Source: Chelonoidis abingdonii
Taxonomy: Eukaryota; Chordata; Testudines; Testudinidae
Length of the DNA: 64,000 nucleotides
Reading direction: 5' to 3'
Assembly: GCF_003597395.2 (NCBI RefSeq)
Contig: NC_133774.1
Span: 42,162,385 to 42,226,384 of the forward strand
The notes beneath the pieces were generated by a model that saw only the letters and a list, made by a program, of their open reading frames with translations, was not told where the DNA came from and ran no database searches. Position numbers and translations under genes: made by a program. Of the stretch, positions 25,521 to 34,525 are shown in pieces. The number at the start of each line of letters is the position of its first letter. Position 1 is the first letter of the stretch.

Positions 25521-25699
25521 CTCACTTGGGGTTGTGAATGCCACTAAGCAGCAAGGCTTTAAAGTTCTAGATACAGAAGATGCTCAAATCCAAAGACAGA
25601 TCATTTCAAGTGTGACCAGCTAGTACACAAGCCTAGTCTAAAGTTAATTTGGGGAATTCTGGTTTTGAACAGACCAACAAATTAGATTTTACAGATTAG

Positions 25700-25790
25700 A
25701 CATAACGAATCCTGCATCTTGGCAGGGGGGTAGACTAGATGACCCTTGTGGTCCCTTCCAACCCCATGGTTTATGAACACACTACTCCTG
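25700..25790 (+). mobile_element. CR1 LINE 3' end
   Basis: GGGGGGTAGACTAGATGACC, then CTTGTGGTCCCTTCCAACCC and CATGGTTTATGA match the conserved CR1 3' terminus (gactagatgacc...ggtcccttccaacc...attctatga). A 5'-truncated copy, plus orientation. Confidence 0.75.
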
Positions 25791-27215
25791 AAATTCATAT
25801 GAGCTTTATGAGTTGCCAAAATAGAAGGGCAGATAATTGGATGCACTGGAGCAGTGCTCGGTGCACCAGAGAAGTGGGTCTGGAAGAGCTGAATTCTTGC
25901 CATCTTGGGGCTAGCAATGGTCAGTTCCACCTTTTGCTGGCTTTATACCAGCCAAGGATACCCCTTGTTTAGGGAAATCATGACTGGCTTTTTTAAGCTA
26001 ACTTTCTTTTCCTTTGGCTCTGTGGGAATCGCCACAGATGGAAGGCAGAAGTGGGTTGAGACTATGGCATTGGTTTTGGATGACTACATCTGACATTAAG
26101 AAAAGGGTAAAATTGCAACATTCAAGTAAAAATTATATCTCATCAATGTTGTATGATCCTCAGCTGGTGTAAATCACCATAGCTGATTGACATCATTAGT
26201 TCAGGCTGTGACCCATTATCTTGGGAAGAGACAGAGGCACAAATGGTAGTTAGACACATAATTGTCCATGAAGGTCATTGGGAGTTAGGCCTTAACTTTC
26301 ATTTGTGCCTTTGAAAAGTTCCCCCTTGATTTCTAAGAGAATATGATCTACACTGAGCATGTATGATAGATGTCTCAGAACCTGCTAAAAGGGAAATGTC
26401 GTTAAATGCATCTGAATAAAAAAGTCTCTTTTTATAATTAAAAACAATTAATGCATTAGAGAAGCATGTCAATATGTTCATCACCCCTTTGTATAAGTTT
26501 TTATTGGTTACGGGCTTTACAGGCAGCATGGATAATCACAGTAAAATATCAGACAAGTTACAAACGTCAGTACATTAAGGAGGGCACACAGGTTCTTCGT
26601 TATCGGTTCTAAGTGGTGATCGTACAGGGAACAATGAATATTTGACATGACACTTTCCCATTTTGTGACATTTTAGTCAGCCAAGCACAGTCTAGCATCA
26701 TCCTTTGACCATTACTATAATCTGAGTTTTACTCTGATGCGGTGTAAGCATTTTCTCTATGAATGCATTAGTTAGGCTTATGTCAGTAGACAAAAATAAC
26801 TTTCAGATTTAATACTGTAAATATTATATAGCTTCGCTATAAGCTAGTACTTACAGGTAGTAGACATTATAATTATAAGTAGAGCTATATGCAAAATGGC
26901 AACAATATGAAAAACATCAGTTTAGCAAAGGCAACCAGAAGTTATTTCCAAAATGAACAAATATTAGTTGTATATTATTTTAAATACAAGAAAATGGTTG
27001 TATTACATTTTTCTTAGAGAGAGATTTGATGAATGCAGGAACTATTTTAAATTGTTTCAAATGAACAAACACTCAAACCAAGGGAACATTTTAAATACAA
27101 TGGGAACGAAAAGCTAAATAATTCTAATAAATATGCAGAACACATATAACAAATGAAGTAGCAGATCATATGGTTTCAGATACTATATCACTGGTGACAT
27201 TATCTATCACTTTAG
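25791..27215. other. Region downstream of the host gene
   Basis: AT-rich, presumably 3' untranslated and intergenic DNA of the minus-strand gene. A minus-strand AATAAA at 26500-26505 is a candidate polyadenylation signal. No other gene recognised. Confidence 0.4.
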
Positions 27216-27397
27216 TCAGTCAGAGTCAGAATTCTCAGAGTCTTTGCGAAGTGGGGGAAATGTGTTTAGCCCTTCTTTCCTTGCCGTTTTTAGTTATTGC
27301 AAGTGTTTCTTCATTTCCTTGGAAATGTGACAGATTCTTCCTTCTATGCCAGGCACTGGAACTACTCATGTGCTTTTATCTGTTCTTGTCTCAAAGG
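27216..27397 (-). pseudogene. Exon 8, probable terminal exon with two in-frame stops
   Basis: Acceptor CACAAG|CC fits the phase-1 end of exon 7. The frame reads AFETRTDKST, TGA (27366-27368), VVPVPGIEGRICHISKEM, KKHLQ, TAA (27294-27296), LKTARKEGLNTFPPLRK and DSENSDSD, then TGA at 27216-27218. The P-x-(I/V)EGRI block is, from memory, a conserved late motif in related proteins, and the acidic terminus looks like a genuine protein end. Exon length (182 = 2 + 60 codons) agrees with the phase. The assignment is weaker than for the other exons because it rests on a short motif and the phase. A minus-strand AATAAA lies at 26500-26505. Confidence 0.55.
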
Positions 27398-28104
27398 CTT
27401 GTGGGAAATTCATGAAACGTGAGTGCTAATTAAACTAAATTAACTTCATGTAAACAACCTAAATGTGCATCTGACTATACTGGGAATAAGCTATTAAAAT
27501 AATTAACATACTAAAAACCTGCCTTATTTATGAGTAACTGGAATTTTCTGATTGGACCTTCATAAATTCATGCTCCACAAAGCTCACTATGAGTAGTCCT
27601 TGTGCAGACCCAGAGAGCTAGATTTTCATAGTGTTAGCTCAGACATCAACAAATAAGGTAAGCACCATTCTCTTACTGGCTGAAAATATGTCAGAATCCA
27701 GGAAATAATTTCTGCAGTATGTGGGCCAATCTGCCATTATAGCTCTCTAGGTTTAAAATATATGAATCTGAGGTTAATGCCTGTTCAAGGGATTAATAAT
27801 GGGATGACCTACTGCCTTTCACTTTTAGTTTCCTAGTTCAAATCTTACCCAGACTCGTGGAGATTGAATGTTGGAACTATTCAGCTATTTTAGATGTTTT
27901 GAATGTATCCATCACTCAAATTAAGGCTAGCATATGTCGTGCAAAAGGGACATCACACACTACCATTCTGATAGACGACAAAGCTAAAAGTGTGAAAAGG
28001 GAATCAGTACAGCAGCAGGATTAGAAAGAGTAGAGAGAAAAAGGATAGGTGTACGGCCTGCATATAAGGAAGAAGAGTTTGAATGTGATGTGGTAAGATA
28101 AAGG

Positions 28105-28394
28105 CAGGGCCGGCGCTTCCATTTAGGCAACCTAGGCGGTTGCCTAGCTTGCCAGGATTTGGGAGGGTGGTATTTTGCTGCCCATGGCGGCAATTCGGCG
28201 GCAGGGGGTCCTTCCGCGCTCCATGTCTTCGGCGGCAATTCTGTGGCGGGTCCTTCACTTGCTCCGGGACCCGCCGCTGAAGTGCCTCAAAGACTGGGAG
28301 CACGGGAGGCACACCCCCCCCCGCAGAATTGCCGCCAATCGGGAGCGCAGAAGGACCCCTGCCTAGGGCGCCAAAAACCCTGGCGCCACTCCTG
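28105..28394. mobile_element. hAT-type miniature element with near-perfect 8-bp duplication
   Basis: Flanks GATAAAGG (28097-28104) and GATACAGG (28395-28402) differ at one base. Ends are CAGGGCCGGCGCTTCC and the inverse of CAGGAGTGGCGCCAGG. The core GGCGGCAATTCGGCGGCAGG / GGGTCCTTCCGCGCTCC is shared in style with the element at 1582-1915. No transposase. Confidence 0.75.
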
Positions 28395-28402
28395 GATACA
28401 GG

Positions 28403-30188
28403 AAGCCAACATAGAATTCAAAGAGGGCAAATAACATGGTTTGAGGTGAAAGTGAAGAAGATGACTTCAGCACTGCATTTTGGACACAAAAGAGAGTTGA
28501 TTGGCTGCAAGGCCACACAAGGTAAGCAGCTGACCAGCTAATAGACCTGCATTTAGCCATGGATTTAGTAAAGAGAGTGGATTTTGACAATATTAAACAG
28601 AAATGTGGTTTAATGAAAGACTGGATATGTGGGAAGAAAACAGAAAAAGAAAAATGGCCAGATTTTCTCATGCACTGAGATTCTGCTTGCTACAGCAGAA
28701 GGGAGCCTATCAGGTTGTGGCTTCCTGATTCTCTGTCCTGGACTCAAGTAGAGCAATGTAGGGTCTGCTCTACACGCACCAGCTGACAATACCTCCTAGT
28801 TTTGATTAGCCTGAGTACGGCATGCTGAAGTCATGCCTCTTCTCTGCACCCAGTGCAGCTATTGTGGGGAAAGGAGATTAGGGAGCCAGCTATGCCACCT
28901 TGATGCCCACAGAGATGACCCCATGCAGGAGGTAGTCCCAACAGGGAGATAAGGCCAGGTTTTCTCCCCTTTATGCCACCAAAATGGTGCAAAGGAAAAT
29001 GTAGGCCCTCTGAGTCCAGGAGACAAGGAAAGACAGGCAATGGAGAGGAGAGAGGGAAGGTGAGGAAAGGGATTAGAAGAAAAGATGAGGTCAAGTTTTG
29101 GAAGGTGAATCTGAAATGGTAACTGGGCATCCAAGAGGAGACATTAACAAATGCTTTTGTCAAAATGCAGGTTTCTGTTCAAAGTAGTGTTATCTTGATA
29201 GCGAAATTGTTGATTGCTAACAGTAGTTTTTTAGCTTGTGTTCCTGAATAGAATATACAGTACTTAGGTAATACAGAAGAAGCCAGGTCAAATCCAGAGA
29301 CTATATTCCCATTATAGAGTTTACAGATGCTTTGTGAGATCTGAGGTTAGAAATTAGTTTCACAGCCTTACAAATAGGGCTAATGATGCATGGAGTTTTG
29401 AGTTCAATTTTTTAGAAAATTGTTTATATTTTTTAGCCTATAACTCACAGGCACATATGACAGTCTGTCCTGTCCAATTTAGTGCTATGTGGATATTTTA
29501 AAGTCCAGTTATCTTCACATTCCACAAAGTTCTCAGGATTAGATGGACTGGACAGAAAAAAATATAGCAGACTGCTTAACCACAGAATATCAAGACCATC
29601 TCCTGGAAGGATTAAAGCATACTTGACATTGTACCTGCTGCAAGGAGATCTATCTAAAGCATATCCTGCTTCACAAAAATGCTCTGAATTTCCTGTCTAT
29701 GGAACGCTGAAGGTTCTGAATGAAAATCTGCTCTGAAATATTATGAGGTGAATTATGATGTGTAAATAAGGCAGATTCAGGTTTCTTGGAAACAGGGAAA
29801 ACTGAAAAAGACTTAAGATAGAGATTGTTAGAGGATTCCTTAACTTATTCAGTTATGGATAGAGACTTTTTCTGTGCAAGGATGAAATGTACTATAGATA
29901 ATGCCATTCTTTCTGGAGTCTGCATGTCCCTGGCTAAAGGAAAATTATATTTTAATGCAGAGCTCCCTGGATTACTGACAGGATTTTACTGACTGGGTGA
30001 AATTACCAGAAGGGAATTATACCTTTTAGGTTTTTCTTCTATACTTCAACTTTATGTCTTTTTTACTGTTATGGAGGTAAGAAAAATTTAATATTTCTTC
30101 CTATTGAAGTTGCTGAATAGATGCACCAGTGTCTGGCAGATAAGGTCTACAAGTTGGAGTGGAATTAACTGAGGACATCTCAAAAACA
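28403..30188. other. Intron 7 DNA without recognised elements
   Basis: Lies between exons 8 and 7 of the host gene. Open frames here (for example 28831-29163 minus) lack any recognisable motif. Confidence 0.45.
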
Positions 30189-30190
30189 TA

Positions 30191-30548
30191 AAGTGACCAG
30201 AGGGCCTGATAAAAATCAGGAATGTCCCGATTTTAAGGAGTTTGTCCCGCATCCCAACCAGAGTACGGTCGGGACGCCATTTGTCCCGATATTTTGTTTC
30301 CTGGTCTTCGGCAGCAATTCGGCAGAGAGTCCTTCAGTCACGGATTGTCTTCGGAGGTATTTCAACGGCGAGTGCTTCTGTCTTTGGCGGCAAGGCTTAT
30401 TACCTGCCGCTGAAATACCGCCGAAGACCGTCCGCGACTGAAGGGCTCTCCGCTGAATTGCCGCCAAACTCCCAGATGGGTGAGTGTGAAAAAAAAAACG
30501 CACCCCCCGCGGCAGTCTCAATATTTTTCCCTTAACATCTAGTCACCT
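30191..30548. mobile_element. TA-flanked miniature element, GTGACC family, with inserted CTTCGG module
   Basis: Bounded by TA dinucleotides (30189-30190, 30549-30550). Ends AAGTGACCAG and the inverse of AGGTGACTAG. The outer part has GTCCCGAT tracts as in the element at 48612-48731. The centre (30300-30470) is a palindrome-like TTCGGCAGCAATTCGGC / GCTGAATTGCCGCC block, so it may be composite. Confidence 0.55.
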
Positions 30549-30574
30549 TACAAAATCAATACCCTCTCCTTCAG

Positions 30575-30715
30575 ACAAAGCAGCAAAGAGTCCTGTTCGG
30601 ATGAAGTGGGTACTCACCCACGAAAGCTCATGCTCCAAAACGTCTGTTAGTCTATAAGGTGCCACAGGACTCTTTGCTGCTTTTACAGATCCAGACTAAC
30701 ATGACTACCCCTCTG
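30575..30715 (+). mobile_element. Penelope-like tail fragment with inverted ends
   Basis: AAAGCAGCAAAGAGTCCTGT at the left is the inverse of ACAGGACTCTTTGCTGCTTT at the right. Between them is the conserved tail GGGTACTCACCCACGAAAGC and CAAAACGTCTGTTAGTC. Confidence 0.65.
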
Positions 30716-32195
30716 ATATTGACTGATACTCCTTCAGACAAGTAAATAATATTCTTAAAGAAGGTAGCTTTTGCCTAATATTCATTTGGAAGAGACTGAC
30801 ACTAAAAAACTGGGGATCGTGGTAAAGAACTTTAAAGAACAAAATGCTGGGTGAGATTTTCAGAACTATCTAGGTAAATTAGGAATACAAATCCCTGTGG
30901 CTAAACACAGGTCCATGAGCTTGTTTAGGTTGTTCCTTCATCTTAAGTCCTCTTACTGAAGACTGACAAAGGAGACCAGAATTTCATGCTAATTTAGGAG
31001 TTTAAGCTTTTGAAGTCTGTTATGTTCCTCCTCCATCTTTCCATCCCTTCAAAAATCTCCTTCCTTCAACTTCCCTGTGCAGCCTGCCACCCCTCCCTCT
31101 GCAGAAGACAACCTTCTGGGAGAAAGTGGTCAGTCCCATTCCCACACAACGGATCATATGCCCTGATTGTTACCTTTCACAGATAAAGAGATTATTCTTT
31201 GGTAAATCACTAAATGCTGCACAAGAAATTTAGAAAGTTAGGAACAAATACACTTAATTAGTTGTAATTGCAATGGTTCCCAAAGTCCACAGTAAGGATT
31301 GTAGGCCATTATGCCTCAAATTATATATTTTAAATTACCTGTTAGTGATACTGATTTGGACTTGGTAATTAAACTCATTCGGTGACCGGAGATGCACTTT
31401 TTGATGCCATGCACAATCTGGATAGATTCAAACTGATTAACAACAACTGTGGAAAGTATCTGTGCAGTTTCTGTATCACATCCTAGGACAATTCTGAAAC
31501 ATTACATAGCCATCCTTTCCCTGAAAAGTAATAATTATATTTAATGAAGAATATCTTTAAAATATGAGCACTTAATTGTAAATTTCTAAACCATTATAAA
31601 TAAGTATACAAATTTGATAGAATAGTAGCTATGGTTGATTTGATTAAAAATATTGTATTCAGTAACAGAGTAAGATTGAATGTTAGGAGACAGACTTTCA
31701 AACAACTTCCAAATTGAACACACATACATTTTGCAGGTAAGTACAGTAATTGGGTCTACTGGGTGCCCTACCACTTGATTTAAATATGCAGAAACAATAT
31801 TTGCGTGTGCAAAATTAACCAACAGAATTTTAGTGTGTAGTCTGAAAGTTAAAGCACACTCAGAAATCAGGTCTAATATTTTGCAAGGAATTAAAAGAGG
31901 GGTGGTGAATTATAGAAATTTGTGTAAAAAATAAAGACAGATAGAAACTCTGGGGATGGACGGAATGAACAACATCTACAATGGAGTCAAATTGCAATTC
32001 CCTACACAGCCATAATTAAGCCATCAACATAAGTCAGTATTTCATAAAAACAACATTCTTGAAGCATGAAAATCATTCAAAATATTTAAACACATTAGCG
32101 CTTACGTCAGCTAAGTACTCCTAAATGGCAAGTTGATAGACTTTGCTTTTCTTGAGATATTGTCCTTGAATCTTTATAGAGTCTCTTATAATTTG
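30623..32195 (+). repeat. Left copy of a 1573-bp duplication flanking the assembly gap
   Basis: Equals 32816-34388 (offset 2193) with one difference noticed (A versus T near 31305/33498). It ends exactly at the first N. It contains exon 7 and part of exon 6, so it makes the host gene look partly duplicated. Confidence 0.88.
31339..31520 (-). pseudogene. Second copy of exon 7, in the gap-flanking duplicate
   Basis: This is the same exon as 33532-33713, displaced by 2193 bases. It lies in the 1573-bp direct repeat on the left of the N run and carries the same TGA at 31475-31477. It is most probably the same genomic exon represented twice. Confidence 0.75.
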
Positions 32196-32815
32196 NNNNN
32201 NNNNNNNNNNNNNNNNNNNNNNNNNNNNNNNNNNNNNNNNNNNNNNNNNNNNNNNNNNNNNNNNNNNNNNNNNNNNNNNNNNNNNNNNNNNNNNNNNNNN
32301 NNNNNNNNNNNNNNNNNNNNNNNNNNNNNNNNNNNNNNNNNNNNNNNNNNNNNNNNNNNNNNNNNNNNNNNNNNNNNNNNNNNNNNNNNNNNNNNNNNNN
32401 NNNNNNNNNNNNNNNNNNNNNNNNNNNNNNNNNNNNNNNNNNNNNNNNNNNNNNNNNNNNNNNNNNNNNNNNNNNNNNNNNNNNNNNNNNNNNNNNNNNN
32501 NNNNNNNNNNNNNNNNNNNNNNNNNNNNNNNNNNNNNNNNNNNNNNNNNNNNNNNNNNNNNNNNNNNNNNNNNNNNNNNNNNNNNNNNNNNNNNNNNNNN
32601 NNNNNNNNNNNNNNNNNNNNNNNNNNNNNNNNNNNNNNNNNNNNNNNNNNNNNNNNNNNNNNNNNNNNNNNNNNNNNNNNNNNNNNNNNNNNNNNNNNNN
32701 NNNNNNNNNNNNNNNNNNNNNNNNNNNNNNNNNNNNNNNNNNNNNNNNNNNNNNNNNNNNNNNNNNNNNNNNNNNNNNNNNNNNNNNNNNNNNNNNNNNN
32801 NNNNNNNNNNNNNNN
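32196..32815. other. Assembly gap, 620 Ns
   Basis: Unsequenced run. Both edges cut through the same duplicated sequence, so the true gap content may be nothing but overlap. Confidence 1.
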
Positions 32816-34388
32816 AAAGCTCATGCTCCAAAACGTCTGTTAGTCTATAAGGTGCCACAGGACTCTTTGCTGCTTTTACAGATCCAGACTAACATGACTA
32901 CCCCTCTGATATTGACTGATACTCCTTCAGACAAGTAAATAATATTCTTAAAGAAGGTAGCTTTTGCCTAATATTCATTTGGAAGAGACTGACACTAAAA
33001 AACTGGGGATCGTGGTAAAGAACTTTAAAGAACAAAATGCTGGGTGAGATTTTCAGAACTATCTAGGTAAATTAGGAATACAAATCCCTGTGGCTAAACA
33101 CAGGTCCATGAGCTTGTTTAGGTTGTTCCTTCATCTTAAGTCCTCTTACTGAAGACTGACAAAGGAGACCAGAATTTCATGCTAATTTAGGAGTTTAAGC
33201 TTTTGAAGTCTGTTATGTTCCTCCTCCATCTTTCCATCCCTTCAAAAATCTCCTTCCTTCAACTTCCCTGTGCAGCCTGCCACCCCTCCCTCTGCAGAAG
33301 ACAACCTTCTGGGAGAAAGTGGTCAGTCCCATTCCCACACAACGGATCATATGCCCTGATTGTTACCTTTCACAGATAAAGAGATTATTCTTTGGTAAAT
33401 CACTAAATGCTGCACAAGAAATTTAGAAAGTTAGGAACAAATACACTTAATTAGTTGTAATTGCAATGGTTCCCAAAGTCCACAGTAAGGATTGTAGGCC
33501 ATTTTGCCTCAAATTATATATTTTAAATTACCTGTTAGTGATACTGATTTGGACTTGGTAATTAAACTCATTCGGTGACCGGAGATGCACTTTTTGATGC
33601 CATGCACAATCTGGATAGATTCAAACTGATTAACAACAACTGTGGAAAGTATCTGTGCAGTTTCTGTATCACATCCTAGGACAATTCTGAAACATTACAT
33701 AGCCATCCTTTCCCTGAAAAGTAATAATTATATTTAATGAAGAATATCTTTAAAATATGAGCACTTAATTGTAAATTTCTAAACCATTATAAATAAGTAT
33801 ACAAATTTGATAGAATAGTAGCTATGGTTGATTTGATTAAAAATATTGTATTCAGTAACAGAGTAAGATTGAATGTTAGGAGACAGACTTTCAAACAACT
33901 TCCAAATTGAACACACATACATTTTGCAGGTAAGTACAGTAATTGGGTCTACTGGGTGCCCTACCACTTGATTTAAATATGCAGAAACAATATTTGCGTG
34001 TGCAAAATTAACCAACAGAATTTTAGTGTGTAGTCTGAAAGTTAAAGCACACTCAGAAATCAGGTCTAATATTTTGCAAGGAATTAAAAGAGGGGTGGTG
34101 AATTATAGAAATTTGTGTAAAAAATAAAGACAGATAGAAACTCTGGGGATGGACGGAATGAACAACATCTACAATGGAGTCAAATTGCAATTCCCTACAC
34201 AGCCATAATTAAGCCATCAACATAAGTCAGTATTTCATAAAAACAACATTCTTGAAGCATGAAAATCATTCAAAATATTTAAACACATTAGCGCTTACGT
34301 CAGCTAAGTACTCCTAAATGGCAAGTTGATAGACTTTGCTTTTCTTGAGATATTGTCCTTGAATCTTTATAGAGTCTCTTATAATTTG
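32816..34388 (+). repeat. Right copy of the 1573-bp duplication
   Basis: Equals 30623-32195. It begins exactly after the last N, in the middle of a Penelope-type tail, and continues correctly through exon 6 into the R4-like LINE. Confidence 0.88.
33532..33713 (-). pseudogene. Exon 7, C-terminal domain end, frameshifted
   Basis: Acceptor TTTTCAG|GGA continues the phase-0 junction, giving GKDGYVMFQNCPRM and then TGA. Shifting frame at that point gives CDTETAQILSTVVVNQFESI, QIVHGIKKCISGHRMSLITK and SKSVSLT up to donor ACAG|GTAATT. GKDGY is the conserved substrate-site segment of the C-terminal domain, and HRMSLIT is a downstream family block. The restored frame leaves phase 1, which fits exon 8. 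The same exon occurs again at 31339-31520 because the region is duplicated around an assembly gap; both copies carry the same frameshift, so it is not a random base error in one copy. Confidence 0.8.
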
Positions 34389-34446
34389 TTGCCCTGGTTC
34401 TGCATTTGGATCAAATCCAAATTCCATTCCTGCTACTTGAGGAAAC
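34299..34446 (-). pseudogene. Exon 6, 5'-nucleotidase C-terminal domain with in-frame TAG
   Basis: Acceptor CTACCAG|G completes the Arg codon of exon 5. The frame gives FPQVAGMEFGFDPN, then IIRDSIKIQGQYL and KVYQLAI, then TAG at 34314-34316, then EYLAD and donor GAC|GTAAGC (phase 0). Family members have a charged residue at the position of the TAG, as in LAT(K/R)EYLA. The reading continues in frame past the stop, so this is a point nonsense change rather than an exon end. The acceptor has almost no pyrimidine tract: a TA repeat and the 3' end of the R4-like LINE lie about 10-26 bp upstream. A partial copy of this exon (32106-32195) abuts the assembly gap. Confidence 0.85.
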
Positions 34447-34455
34447 CTGGTAGTT

Positions 34456-34472
34456 AATATATATATATATAA
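34456..34472. repeat. TA microsatellite at the LINE 3' junction
   Basis: An (AT)n tract on the exon side of the R4-like LINE. With the matching tract at 37936-37946 it marks the insertion target. It takes the place of the normal pyrimidine tract of the exon 6 acceptor. Confidence 0.8.
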
Positions 34473-34525
34473 AATTCTCCTCTCACCCCTATGGGTGGTA
34501 TGTGTCTTCCTCAACCTCGGGTCCT

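Noticed and set aside
32121..32858. Open frames of more than 200 codons across 32.1-32.9 kb
   Set aside because: They consist almost entirely of unknown residues from the N run.
34314..34316. Readthrough or recoding of the exon 6 TAG
   Set aside because: TAG is not a selenocysteine codon, and four other defects in the same gene favour simple decay.
30623..34388. True segmental duplication of exon 7 in the host gene
   Set aside because: The copies end exactly at the N run and are almost identical, which fits unmerged contig overlap better than a real tandem.
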